64,000 nt of DNA from Brettanomyces bruxellensis (taxonomy: Eukaryota; Ascomycota; Pichiomycetes; Pichiales; Pichiaceae), in assembly GCF_011074885.1 (NCBI RefSeq), contig NC_054684.1, positions 124,001 through 188,000 of the forward strand. The letters run 5' to 3'. A program made the position numbers and the translations under genes. The notes under the pieces were generated by a model. That model ran no database searches and was not told the DNA's origin. It saw only the letters and a program-made list of their open reading frames with translations. The stretch's first letter is position 1. Each line of letters opens with the position of its first letter. This document shows positions 30,290 to 40,144 of the stretch, piece by piece.

Positions 30290-32319
30290 CGGGCATCAAT
30301 GTTGAGAGCGAGTTAGAGTTGATTTAAAGATATTGTGTTAATAATTCTAAGTAATATAAATTCATCTAATCTATGAGTAATTTTAATAATGAGTTTAAGT
30401 TATGTCAACATTTGGCAATGGGACAAGTTTATTACTTTTCAGATTGCAGCACTCCTCCCTCCACAATTTTCTTCTTTCTCTTTACGATAATCTTGGTTTA
30501 TTATAATCTGCCAGGCGTTCTGGAATGTCAAAATCGACATTTTTGGCTTATTTTTTTTTTCAGTTTAAAGCATGATGAAATATGTTTACTTCTGGAAAAA
30601 AAATTGTTGTTACACCAATGCATAGATTTGCTGGAAGGATCACCATCATTGTATCACTAAATACGTCGTTGTCCATCAGGCAATTACAATTTTATGCTAA
30701 TATGATCTCTAAAAAGGATCCAGTATGGTACGTATATTCTAATTTCCTTTGAAAAAGTTTGGAAAAGCCCTTACTCTTCAATCACAAAATTGTATCGGAG
30801 TTCTATCTTTTCCTCAACCATGCTTTTTCCAGCAAATGGCATTCTTCCTTTTCTGTTCCGCACCACTATATTTCATTGCTATATATTATACCATATATAT
30901 GCATTCTTGTACTGATCTGACTAGTTCTTTAAAGGTTGCATATGCTTCTAAACATACTCTGGCTTTGATTGGTGATATATTAATACATGAACTCCACGAT
31001 GCATGCCCAAATTCTTTTTTTTATTGATTGCCATCGTACCACGTAAAAAGGGATTTCCACTAATTCTGCTTTTAAGCCCCCATTTTTTTTTCTTAAATAA
31101 AGTCATATAGCCATTTAATGTATGTTTCAATCGAAGCATATTGTTTCATACTATAAAATGAAAATAGGGAAAATCCGAATGTTTTTTATATGTTGGAATT
31201 TAGGATTTTGGTGAGATGATTCTCATTCGTGTTATGAATATTGCTTAGATATCACTTTATCCCTTTTATGCCAAAACTCGATTAATATCTTAGCAGAAAT
31301 ACAAAAAAAAAAGTAATGGTGTACATACTTTTCATAGATAAACGACCTAAATTTTTTATATACATCTTCGATCAAACTAAATAGTATTAATAAACGATAC
31401 TATTAATAACTTCAAAATGATTTCCAAAATGCATTTATTTTTTGTTCAACAATTTTGGTCTTTACCAAATATGTATGCCAACAAATCAAGCATATTATGA
31501 GCGGTGTAAATACTACGGTAATCAACCAATTTTTTCGTCATCCAGTTACAAAGACGACTGAAAGCCCGACTAAGGGCCAATTTTTGACAGAAGTTCACAT
31601 GCCTAATAAATTGATTATTCTTCCAAGAAGTAAATTTAAAATCAAAATATACGGAGGGTAATAGCTTCAATAGTGGAGGTGTACAGAAACGAATAATTAT
31701 TATTATATTGGGTAAACTATACGTACTGCATTCTTGGATCATGTAATAACTAAATTTATGCCAAGTATTATATGTCTGCTGTTGACGGCATAAGAATATC
31801 CGTTAGATGCATACTTCCTTAAATGTTTAGGTTATCAAATTATTCTCCCTACCAGTGAAGAAACATATATATATATATGTTATACTGTAAATATAACAAG
31901 ATATATTTTTAGTTTGTTTGAATGATCTGTCGATAAATCAAATATGATTATTTGAGGTTCTGACCTTTTCGTTAATTGTCTCTATTGTATGGTTTTTCCG
32001 TAATAGGAGCAGTTATTCTGAATATGTTTTTTTTTTTTTGATTGCTTTTTTTTACGGATGAGGCAAGGAAGAAAGAAATGATCGAGACGATGTGATGATG
32101 CTTTGTTACGAGCACTGCATATCCCTTAAGCAACCAATTTTCTTGAACAATTTCCCATTTGTGAGTGGCATTTGCCTTTTTATTAAAAATTTAAACTTTC
32201 CTGATTTATCAGTTGAGTCCAATTCAAAAGTTACAACATTCACTTTATTTTTGTTACAAGTTCACAAATACATTACCCATAAATTTTGAAGGAGTGGAGA
32301 CCAAACTTCAGCATCACTC
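30290..32319. other. 2-kb intergenic region without a recognisable gene
   Basis: A long AT-rich stretch with many homopolymer T runs (for example 30549-30560, 31016-31022, 32029-32039) and an (AT)n tract near 31867-31878. Open frames such as 30373-30660, 30749-31027, 31446-31742 (minus) and 32092-32289 are rich in Phe/Leu/Ile encoded by T-runs and show no domain, so they are not called. No tRNA, LTR or other repeat was recognised. Confidence 0.5.
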
Positions 32320-34245
32320 ATGGACCAACTCTGGGATACAGTCTATCAGGTTACGAACTCCGTTGGCTCTCCAATCACAAGAGGTACAGATATACATCAT
32401 ACTACAAAAAAATACAGTAGATCTGGTGATAAAAATATGAATACAACGGCCAACTTTGATGATTCGCTGGATTCAGTAAGCTGCAGATCTTCGTCCACTA
32501 CTAATATTCAAAGTTTGTCAATTACAAACAAATCCGGCGGGAGTCCTTTAAAATCCAACGACAAAAAACAAAAGTTGTCACAGTCGGAAAGTTTTGTTCA
32601 AAAATCTCCTCTAGAACATAACGTACTAGCTTCCACTAATTTGCTTTCGAAACATTCAAATGATAAAGGAGTATGGTCCACATCTTCATTTCTAGATGGC
32701 ATTTTTGGTAATACCGAGAGAAAAATTAACCCCCTGAAGAGATCGGGCCAATTTTACAAAAATAGGCGCTCTTGGTCGTCAGCTTCGCTGTCGGCATATA
32801 AAAGAATGAGTGCATTCACTAAAGGGAATTCATTGAATACAAGTAACACAGATATTTCCAACCAGAAAAAGACGGATGTATCCAGGGACCAGTCTTCAGA
32901 AGATGAATCAGACGGAATTAAAGAGGGTATTGCGGAAGAAAAGCCAATTACTTATACACAGCAATTTGCGGATAAATTTATGGAACGTCTTTTGGATATG
33001 GCAATTCCAACGACAGCAGGAGTTGACGATGAAAAGGAACTCTCAGGATTACTTTCAAGAATTGAAATGCAGAAGTCAAGACCTGCGCTCACAGTTCAAA
33101 CAATAAGTAAGAATAGTATAGCATTACTTCAACGATTGTCTCTTCCCTTTGTCTTAATTGATCAGATCATACTGATTTTTCGCTGGAAGGACCCAATATA
33201 TACACTTTGCATTTTATTAGCGATAACACTTTTGATTTTGAATCCATCCACATTGCTTGCAATACCATTCTTTGCGTTGTGTTATATTACAATGTTTCCA
33301 GCCTTTGGAAAAAGGCACCCGGTCGATCAAAAAACTGGCGAGTATTCTAAGGGCCCAATGTTAAGCAATATAAAATATCCAAAACCAGTTCCAGAAATAT
33401 CTAGGGAATTTCTTTTGAATGTGACCGATTTACAAAATCATATGATGATTTATGTGATACCTTGGGATTGGATTAATCGAATAATAGTGAAGTACTGTTA
33501 TTTTAAGGATGAGCGATTTACCACAGCTCTTTTCGTCCTTTCGTTGGTAGTTGGTACTGCATTTTCTACGTTTGGTTCCTCGCTATTAGTTTTCATGTAC
33601 CCTGCACTCAAAGTTTTACTCGTTATGTCACTGTGGATCTTCGCCTTTGTGATGATACCTTCGAATCGCATTAGGTTGTTGGAATATATTTATTCTGAGG
33701 ATACAAGGTTACGAGTTGTAACGCTAATGAACAATTTAGATGTGAGATTAGATAATGAATTAACTTGGCTTCAAAATAAAGAAATCAGGGAACTTGAAAT
33801 TTTTGAATTGCAAAGATTTGATAAAGAAACGAATACTTGGCAGCCAGTATGCTTTAGTCCTGAAATATATCCGATTAATTCACATTTACGGTTGGAAAAT
33901 CTTCCGATAGAGGGCTGCAGTGATCTCTCTAATATTAAGGCACCTAAGGGCTGGTCGTTCATCAATGAAATCGCCGGTCAGTATAATTCGAGAGGAACTA
34001 GAAATTTTTCATCTTCTTTTTTATCTAACAGTAACGCTAAAATTCGCAAAGTGAATTCTAATTTATCCCTATCGAGTGGCAGGATACATGAAAAAGATGA
34101 TTTTACTGATGACGCTGATTTACCATTTAGCGCTATCAAAGGTGTCAATGGATGGTATTTGGATCTTGTGGCAATTAATTGGGCCCGTGAAAATTATGTT
34201 GATGAAGTTATGACTATTGATGATGATACTAAATGGTGTTATTGA
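32320..34245 (+). CDS. Pex23-family (Pex24/28/29-like) peroxin with DysF domain
   Basis: 641 aa from the ATG at 32320. After a Ser-rich N-terminus comes FMERLLDMAIPTTAG, then a peroxin membrane region with hydrophobic helices (about 262-345 and 400-450). A dysferlin-N-type segment follows: LEIFELQRFDKETNTWQP, then CFSPEIYPINSHLRLENLP and APKGWSF. Near the end the DysF-C Trp motif GWYLDLVAINWA appears, but the in-frame stop arrives before the usual RRRRW box. That box (MYRRRRWIRYC) is encoded immediately downstream at about 34277-34309 in the +1 frame, which stays open to 34366. Either a 1-nt indel or a short terminal intron (GTATTT at 34155, TACTAAA at 34227, TAG at 34284) would connect them. 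The family resides at ER-peroxisome contacts and controls peroxisome number and size. Confidence 0.8.
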   Translation: MDQLWDTVYQVTNSVGSPITRGTDIHHTTKKYSRSGDKNMNTTANFDDSLDSVSCRSSSTTNIQSLSITNKSGGSPLKSNDKKQKLSQSESFVQKSPLEHNVLASTNLLSKHSNDKGVWSTSSFLDGIFGNTERKINPLKRSGQFYKNRRSWSSASLSAYKRMSAFTKGNSLNTSNTDISNQKKTDVSRDQSSEDESDGIKEGIAEEKPITYTQQFADKFMERLLDMAIPTTAGVDDEKELSGLLSRIEMQKSRPALTVQTISKNSIALLQRLSLPFVLIDQIILIFRWKDPIYTLCILLAITLLILNPSTLLAIPFFALCYITMFPAFGKRHPVDQKTGEYSKGPMLSNIKYPKPVPEISREFLLNVTDLQNHMMIYVIPWDWINRIIVKYCYFKDERFTTALFVLSLVVGTAFSTFGSSLLVFMYPALKVLLVMSLWIFAFVMIPSNRIRLLEYIYSEDTRLRVVTLMNNLDVRLDNELTWLQNKEIRELEIFELQRFDKETNTWQPVCFSPEIYPINSHLRLENLPIEGCSDLSNIKAPKGWSFINEIAGQYNSRGTRNFSSSFLSNSNAKIRKVNSNLSLSSGRIHEKDDFTDDADLPFSAIKGVNGWYLDLVAINWARENYVDEVMTIDDDTKWCY

Positions 34246-34490
34246 TGATATAAAAGATGCGAAAAGTATCGGCTCGATGTATAGGAGAAGAAGGTGGATT
34301 AGATATTGTACAAGATCCGTTCGAAAAGACGATGAACATGAAGACAGCGTGATTGTGGAGGATTGATGAATATGTATATTTTTTTTCCCCCCCCCCCCCC
34401 CCCTAGCTGATTTGGTTATTGAGAAGAACCCTCCAAATTGAGCATTTTTTATAAATTGCATATCTATATAAAAATATTAAATATAGCAAG
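34246..34490. other. Convergent 3' spacer with out-of-frame peroxin tail and poly-C tract
   Basis: Between the convergent peroxin and BUB3 genes. The first 120 bp encode, in the +1 frame relative to the annotated peroxin frame, a basic then acidic tail ending at 34366 that looks like the genuine peroxin C-terminus. An uninterrupted run of 17 C (34387-34403), preceded by a T run, follows. Such a G/C homopolymer is exceptional in this AT-rich window. Confidence 0.6.
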
Positions 34491-35543
34491 TTAATAATTA
34501 ATCGGTATTACGGTTAGGCATGATGCACGATCTGGAAATTTAGGATTGGATATGCTGACAGAATTTTTGAACGAATCGTCGCACGTAGCCAACGCCAACA
34601 GACGAAGTTTTGGCGAATATTTAAGACAACTTACACCCATAGGAAGATTACTGTATTGTCTGAGACGTTTCTGCTTTGTATAATCCCATAGGCAAACGCG
34701 ACGATCTACGTTTGATCCAGCAGTAAAAAAGCGCTTTTCATCAATAAAGCACAAATCATTTATAGGGCCAGCAAAATCCACATCATCAACTAATGGCGTC
34801 CTATGGCATTTGAATGTATATTTTGTCTCACCCGAAAAGGTTTCCACAGAAGCTTTGCCCTCAATGGAACCTTCAACAAAGCCTTTCCCTTGAGGAATTG
34901 CACGCAAACATGTAACTAATGAAGTTTTAAAACTAGTCGCTTCTGTCCTGATTGGAATTTCTGTCCTTCGTAAATCATAGACGACATTTTGACCAGTTGA
35001 AAGTGCATATATCAAATAATTTCCAGAGCTATCCATTGCCTGCACCTTCCCGTTAAGTGTAATCTTTCTAGCATCAGCACCAACGCCATTGCTGTTTTCA
35101 GGAATAATCCAGCCAGTATTATCCCATGACCCAGTTAGGATAACATTAAAATCTTCATTTCGTTCCAAGCATTGAACACCGGACTTATGTTTAAATGGAC
35201 ATGTCAGCAGCTTCTGCGTATACGTATTGAATTGATAGACTGTACCTAAGACCCCTCCAATAAGAATGTCAGAATCAATGCCATCAGAACTCTGAAGACA
35301 AGTGTCTAATATTGATTCAGGTAAATTTTTAACTACAAAAGGGCATGTCGAATCTGGAAGGTTGGTGTACATAAAAATTTCACCCTCAAAAGACGAGACG
35401 TACAACCGGCCATGATGATCAAAATTCAGTGAGGTGATCAAACCTTTAGGTGGTGATTTTAAATTGACTATAGTGCATTTGTTAGTAACAAAGTTTACAA
35501 AGGATACTAGTTGAAAACGTAACATACATGACGATTTAGCCAT
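34491..35543 (-). CDS. BUB3: Bub3 spindle-checkpoint WD40 protein (two exons)
   Basis: ATG at 35543. Exon 1 is 16 nt (35528-35543) and exon 2 is 34491-35467, giving a spliced product of 330 aa (S. cerevisiae Bub3: 341). Bub3 landmarks: PPKGLITSLNF at the start of the first blade, LTGSWDNTGWIIP, GSIEGKASVE, the invariant YTFKCHR loop, FFTAGSNVDRRVCLWDYTKQKRLRQY and LALATCDDSFKN at the end. It forms a seven-blade propeller that binds GLEBS motifs of Bub1 and Mad3 and phospho-MELT repeats of Spc105 at unattached kinetochores. Read without splicing the frame stays open, adding 20 residues (positions 6-25) that Bub3 proteins do not have. Divergent from CYB2, convergent with the peroxin gene. Confidence 0.9.
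   Translation of the reverse strand: MAKSSCMLRFQLVSFVNFVTNKCTIVNLKSPPKGLITSLNFDHHGRLYVSSFEGEIFMYTNLPDSTCPFVVKNLPESILDTCLQSSDGIDSDILIGGVLGTVYQFNTYTQKLLTCPFKHKSGVQCLERNEDFNVILTGSWDNTGWIIPENSNGVGADARKITLNGKVQAMDSSGNYLIYALSTGQNVVYDLRRTEIPIRTEATSFKTSLVTCLRAIPQGKGFVEGSIEGKASVETFSGETKYTFKCHRTPLVDDVDFAGPINDLCFIDEKRFFTAGSNVDRRVCLWDYTKQKRLRQYSNLPMGVSCLKYSPKLRLLALATCDDSFKNSVSISNPKFPDRASCLTVIPINY
35468..35527 (-). other. 60-nt BUB3 intron
   Basis: On the minus strand: perfect 5' splice site GTATGT (35522-35527), perfect yeast branch point TACTAAC (35481-35487) and 3' splice site TAG ending at 35468, about 14 nt after the branch adenosine. The 60-nt length is a multiple of three with no in-frame stop, so the intron is invisible to ORF calling. 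Removal joins the split codon T|TC (Phe) and brings the initiator within a dozen residues of the first conserved Bub3 strand, the normal spacing. Confidence 0.88.
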
Positions 35544-36669
35544 CTGACCTACCCTAAATTACTATGCTAGTTTGCACACTATGAGTTCCTCAGCAAATGT
35601 GAATACGGCAGTCTCAGCTAGTTCTTTGTGAATTTCAAAATATAACCAATGAATGCATTGTTGACCAAAAGCGATTATTTCGAGAATACAGGATAGATAG
35701 ATTAAGGAATGAAAGAAAAAAAAGCATATTCATTTTTCCCCCTTCCACAAAATCCTACGGGTGCGGGTAGTAAATTTAAGCATATCCAGGTAAAGTAAAG
35801 AATGATATGCTACTTGTAGTATACACAATTTATTGTATGTGGTTATGTTTCCCCAGCCAATATTAATTTCAAATAATAAATGAAAACGACGCTTAATTGT
35901 GCTGGAGACATCTCCAGATAAATGCTTTTCAAATAAGAGATGGATCTCTATTTTGGACCAATCAATGATCATGTTTTATCTGCCGTTAAGAAGCCGTGGG
36001 ATCTTCAAGCTGTGTGGGATACAATTACGCTTCAAAAATTCCGCGGCAGATAACTTCAAATTTACATTGTCTTGCATAATTGTTTTACGATTGAAAGAAA
36101 ACTCTAGTATTTATATGTTTTTTAACAGCCCGTGAAAAATTTAAGGTTTGACTAGGTTATCTTGTTAACCACTTGACGCAAGTCAAAAATCATAGATTGC
36201 GTTGGGGCTGTTTCTTTGCAACTCTTTGCTTTATTCACAGAAAGCTGTGATTTCACCTATATTTATCTCGTTCGGGAAATTATAAATAGACATTATGTTA
36301 ATCACATTTGTTAGTATTTAATATTTCCTGACCTGACTAGAAATGTAAATTTGAGGAAGGATTTACGTTTGATAGTTTTGATATGAAACCCCACATGTAT
36401 ACATATCTTTTTTTTTTCTCACCCACTCGAGATCCAAGTTTGAAGGGTGGGTGTATTTCATGCCGCGTTATACTTGAGCAGTCTTTTATATATACAGGGC
36501 CAAGAAACTCTTGCGTATATATAAACTAAGAAATCTGGCTTGCGATTGATAATTGAAGTTCTTTGTGGTTTACTCAACTCCTGGAACGTATAGTTTATTA
36601 TATCATCATTTTTATCTTATTTTCAGTTAGGGCTTAGTTACTCTATATGGAATATCAACGGCAGCAGAA
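35544..36669. other. Divergent BUB3/CYB2 intergenic region
   Basis: 1.1 kb. The CYB2 side contains a TATA box (36516-36525) and a perfect 7-bp inverted repeat, CACCCAC (36420-36426) and GTGGGTG (36447-36453), 20 bp apart. ACCAAT-type cores occur at about 35645 and 35957 (ACCAATCA), which could serve Hap2/3/4/5, but they are far from either start codon and may be chance. The short open frames here are not convincing genes. Confidence 0.5.
36516..36525 (+). promoter_or_regulatory. TATA box of CYB2
   Basis: TATATATAAA lies 145 bp upstream of the CYB2 ATG. A second TATATATA occurs at 36487-36494. CYB2 is a strongly regulated TATA-containing gene in S. cerevisiae (lactate-induced, glucose-repressed), in keeping with this arrangement. 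Confidence 0.45.
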
Positions 36670-38457
36670 ATGTTTACTCAATCGAATAGGAATTTAGTTG
36701 CTCTTAGCATTCGGAAATTGTCAAGGAAACTTGCCCGGCCAGGTATCGGTAATTTTTCATCGAGAGTTTCTACTAGGTCCATTTCATCTTCGAAACCTTA
36801 TTTTTCTTCTAGTTCTGATTCAAATTTTCATTATACTAAATGGTTTGTGTCTTCTGCTATTGCAACTGCTGCAGCTGGGGCCTACCTGACGTATAATTTG
36901 CGTCAAGAAGCTATTTCTAATGATTCTGTATCGGATGCAGCGGGTGAGCCTAAAAGGATTATTCCTGTTTCTGAGTTCATTAAGCATAATAAACGAGAGG
37001 ACTGTTGGGTTGCTATTAATGGTGAAGTATATGACATGACTGATTTCGTTCCTAATCATCCTGGTGGACAGAAAGTCATACTTCAAAATGCTGGTTATGA
37101 TGCCACCCCAATTTTTGCCCCAATTCATCCGAAAGGAACTATAGAAAAGTACCTTCCTGAAGAGAAACATTTAGGAAGGTTGGATGGAAAAGCTCCATTG
37201 AAACCTAAGAAAGCCGATCCAAATGAAGATAGAAGATTGGACCTCTTGGAACGGATGCCCCCTCTTTCTTCCATTCAAAATGTTCATGATTTTGAATTTT
37301 TGGCTAAGAATATTTTACCAGCAGGTGCATGGGCTTACTATTCATGTGGTGGTGATGATGAGATTAGTATGAGAGAAAATCATTATGCATACCAGCGTAT
37401 CTTTTTCCGTCCTAGGGTATGTGAGGATGTCGCAGATGTCGATACGTCTACGACTCTTTTAGGTACTAAAGCTTCTGTTCCATTTTATGTGAGCGCAACT
37501 GCGTTGGCCAAGCTCGGCAATCCGGGAGGAGAATGTTCCATTGCTCGGGGTGCAGGTAAGGAAGGTGTAATTCAGATGATATCCACTCTTTCATCAAATT
37601 CATTAGAAGAAATCGCTGAAGCTAGACAGCCGGGAGCTACTCAATGGTTTCAACTTTATGTTAACGAGGATAGAAACCTAGCAAAGGAGTTAATTCGTAA
37701 GGCTGAGAAGCTTGGTATGAAGGCCATTTTTGTTACTGTTGATGCACCATCATTAGGACATCGGGAGAAGGATGAGCGTGCTAAAGGTAGTGTTGATACT
37801 AATTTGGATTTAGGGGAGGAAGTCGAGAGGGAAAGTGGTGCATCCAAGGCACTTTCATCATTCATTGACTGCAAGGTTAACTGGTCAGATATCAAAAAGA
37901 TCAAGGAATACACAAAGTTACCCGTTTTGGTTAAGGGTGTTCAAAGAGTGGAAGATATTGTTAAAGCTGCTGATTGTGGATGTGCCGGTGTTGTCATTTC
38001 TAACCACGGTGGAAGACAGTTAGATACTGCTCCACCTCCTGTTGAAGTTTTGGCCGAGGCTGTTCCGATTTTAAACAGGATGGAGATATTAAAGCCAGGC
38101 TTTGAAATATTTATTGACGGCGGTGTTAGACGTGGTACGGATATCTTGAAAGCAATAGCATTGGGTGACCAAAAAGTAAATGTTGGTGTTGGCTTGGGAA
38201 GGCCATTCTTATATGCTAATGCTGCTTATGGTGAGCAAGGTGTTCGTAAAGCCATAAGATTATTGAAAGATGAAATGACCATCGACATGCGTTTAATGGG
38301 TGTTACAAACTTAAAACAATTAAATAGAAATTTCCTCAACTTGAAAAAGTTATACTCTGGAAAGGAAGCTATCGATTCGCTTTATCACAGCAACTATCAA
38401 AAGCTTGTCCCTGTCAACTTTCGTGAAAGTAAAGCACCGGTTAGAAAGCCAAATTAA
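36670..38457 (+). CDS. CYB2: Flavocytochrome b2, L-lactate:cytochrome c oxidoreductase
   Basis: 595 aa (S. cerevisiae Cyb2: 591). The N-terminus is a bipartite mitochondrial presequence: an Arg/Ser-rich matrix signal (1-55), then a hydrophobic sorting segment WFVSSAIATAAAGAYLTYNL (58-77) that delivers the protein to the intermembrane space. A cytochrome b5 domain follows with haem ligands His130 (HPGG) and His153, 23 residues apart as in Cyb2. The FMN-binding alpha-hydroxyacid oxidase domain (about 205-570) contains the catalytic His446 in ISNHGGRQLD. The enzyme oxidises L-lactate to pyruvate and passes electrons directly to cytochrome c. The presence of HAP4 and SNF1 homologues in the same window fits its expected control by respiration and glucose, though this linkage is not itself evidence. 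Confidence 0.96.
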   Translation: MFTQSNRNLVALSIRKLSRKLARPGIGNFSSRVSTRSISSSKPYFSSSSDSNFHYTKWFVSSAIATAAAGAYLTYNLRQEAISNDSVSDAAGEPKRIIPVSEFIKHNKREDCWVAINGEVYDMTDFVPNHPGGQKVILQNAGYDATPIFAPIHPKGTIEKYLPEEKHLGRLDGKAPLKPKKADPNEDRRLDLLERMPPLSSIQNVHDFEFLAKNILPAGAWAYYSCGGDDEISMRENHYAYQRIFFRPRVCEDVADVDTSTTLLGTKASVPFYVSATALAKLGNPGGECSIARGAGKEGVIQMISTLSSNSLEEIAEARQPGATQWFQLYVNEDRNLAKELIRKAEKLGMKAIFVTVDAPSLGHREKDERAKGSVDTNLDLGEEVERESGASKALSSFIDCKVNWSDIKKIKEYTKLPVLVKGVQRVEDIVKAADCGCAGVVISNHGGRQLDTAPPPVEVLAEAVPILNRMEILKPGFEIFIDGGVRRGTDILKAIALGDQKVNVGVGLGRPFLYANAAYGEQGVRKAIRLLKDEMTIDMRLMGVTNLKQLNRNFLNLKKLYSGKEAIDSLYHSNYQKLVPVNFRESKAPVRKPN

Positions 38458-38558
38458 AAAGTATAATATGTCAACAAATAGTAAAGCAGTTACTAAATGC
38501 TAATTATTTATTATGCAAATTTCTTCGTTCGATCGATATGTACATATACAAATGTAAC

Positions 38559-39731
38559 TTAATTTTCTTGTTTGACTACCGGGCGGGGGTTCTCCTTTTT
38601 ATCATCTTCTTTGTTGAGATTTTGCTTACCACTAGTATTTGTTTCTTCCTTTTTTAGCCCCTCTAGTCTTAGTATGGCTTCCAAAAGGGCTTCCTTCTTT
38701 GACCACCAATATCTCTTTAAGCAGGTAGTACGATATAGCTCATCATCCAGAATATCATTTAGTTCTTTTAATTGCCTGCTATATGACTCCATGACATTTA
38801 AGCTTTCCTTTAAATCCTTAGACTTGTCTAAGCCATCATTTTGTTCTACAATGATATCGTCCGCACATACTTTTGCCTTTTTATTCATTGCTTTGGTCGC
38901 ACCACCTGTCTCTAGAGCCCTTTTTCGCAAATTATAATTAGACAATGCAAGTTGGGTTTCCTTAAATATGTTATCTTTTGTCGCGGGATTAAAGCTAACG
39001 TTGTCAATATTATAAAAGTTTGCTATTGGACCAGCAAAATAATTTTCAATGGTACCTTTAGTACTACTTCGACAGTATTCTTTAATTAGCTGTTCATACC
39101 CTTCAACCCCATTCTCGGTCTCTCTTTGTAGCCGTTTCTTTAATGTCGCAAGAATTTGATCTGTATTAATTGTTGCATTCACTTTAAAATCTTTTCCCCT
39201 GGAAAGATATAGCGTTTTTCCTTCTATGGAATTTCTTAGTTCGTCCTTCGCCTGCCAAATTGTCTGTGTATTTTTGACCCCGTGAACTGTATGAAGATGT
39301 CTTGGAATTGCCTCGGGTCTTGTGAAAATCTTCCTACACTCAGGAACTATGCAATAATAAGGTACCTCTCCAGTATGCGTCCTAATATGCGTTATTAATG
39401 CATGTCGACTATGCACCGGGGCCCCATGTCTGGGGCAGTCCTCCCATCGACACTCGTATCCAACACTTGAGGCATGTGCTCTAGTGGCCCCAGACACGTG
39501 GTTCTTCCAAATATGCTGTGCCATACTATCAAGATCTTTGAATCTGGTTCCGCATCCATCCCATCGACAAAAATAGTTGTTATAATTGTCATCCTCGTAA
39601 TCCTTCAAGTTCTGATGTAATAAGAAATCACTTTTTTCCAGCTCTTTAAATTCTTTATCTAGATTACCGCTATTGACAGTTTGCACGTCTTTATCACAGC
39701 TGTCGTGACTTCCTAACTCCTTTAAAGACAT
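38559..39731 (-). CDS. C2H2 zinc-finger protein (three GLI-type fingers)
   Basis: 390 aa from the ATG at 39731; the frame extends 12 nt further to a GTG that is not used as a start here. Three adjacent C2H2 fingers lie at residues 55-78 (CRWDGC...H-x4-H), 94-119 (CRWEDCP...H-x3-H) and 127-150 (CIVPECRKIF...H-x4-H). They have GLI/ZIC-like CRWxxC openings and a HTGEVPYYC linker. The remaining 240 residues are charged and helical, with a Trp-containing segment near YWWSKKEALLEAILRLE and a Lys-rich tail. A nuclear DNA- or chromatin-binding role is likely. The combination of fingers plus helical C-terminus recalls the Iec1/YY1-like subunit of fission yeast INO80, but I cannot establish orthology. 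It ends 101 bp from the convergent CYB2 stop and is divergent from FRS2. Confidence 0.75.
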   Translation of the reverse strand: MSLKELGSHDSCDKDVQTVNSGNLDKEFKELEKSDFLLHQNLKDYEDDNYNNYFCRWDGCGTRFKDLDSMAQHIWKNHVSGATRAHASSVGYECRWEDCPRHGAPVHSRHALITHIRTHTGEVPYYCIVPECRKIFTRPEAIPRHLHTVHGVKNTQTIWQAKDELRNSIEGKTLYLSRGKDFKVNATINTDQILATLKKRLQRETENGVEGYEQLIKEYCRSSTKGTIENYFAGPIANFYNIDNVSFNPATKDNIFKETQLALSNYNLRKRALETGGATKAMNKKAKVCADDIIVEQNDGLDKSKDLKESLNVMESYSRQLKELNDILDDELYRTTCLKRYWWSKKEALLEAILRLEGLKKEETNTSGKQNLNKEDDKKENPRPVVKQEN

Positions 39732-40144
39732 GATAAAGTACACACAATTTTGTATTTAAAGGCTATTTCACTAAAGAAACAAAAAAAATTAATAAGAAAA
39801 TACATTATATTTTGGAATTAACACGGAGGTCTAGCTGGTCAAAGTACTTTCATCAAGAGGGCAGCAGCTTTTTATCTTCTTTTAAATCTTTTCGATCGCG
39901 TGCTCGCCCACTAATAAAAAAAGGTATTTCATACAACCTTACATTTAATTAACCCTGTTGTCTGGCTGATCTACTGAATTTTAAAATTTTTCGACGTTCA
40001 ATGAACGAGATGTGAGTAAATGTGGAGCTATTCGTTTGAATTTCAACTACCATTAGTTTCATCTTGTTCACATTCAACAATTTAGGTTATTTTACAATTT
40101 AATATTTTTAATAGCACATAGTTAGCAGAAAGTTTGTTTTAGAC
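39732..40144. other. Divergent promoter region between the zinc-finger gene and FRS2
   Basis: 413 bp, AT-rich, shared by the two divergent genes. It contains no gene and no element that I can name with confidence. Confidence 0.55.

Noticed and set aside
30290..32319. Possible unannotated genes in the 2-kb gap
   Set aside because: Several frames of 65-98 codons exist, but all are Phe/Leu-rich products of T tracts, without domain signatures or consistent codon bias.
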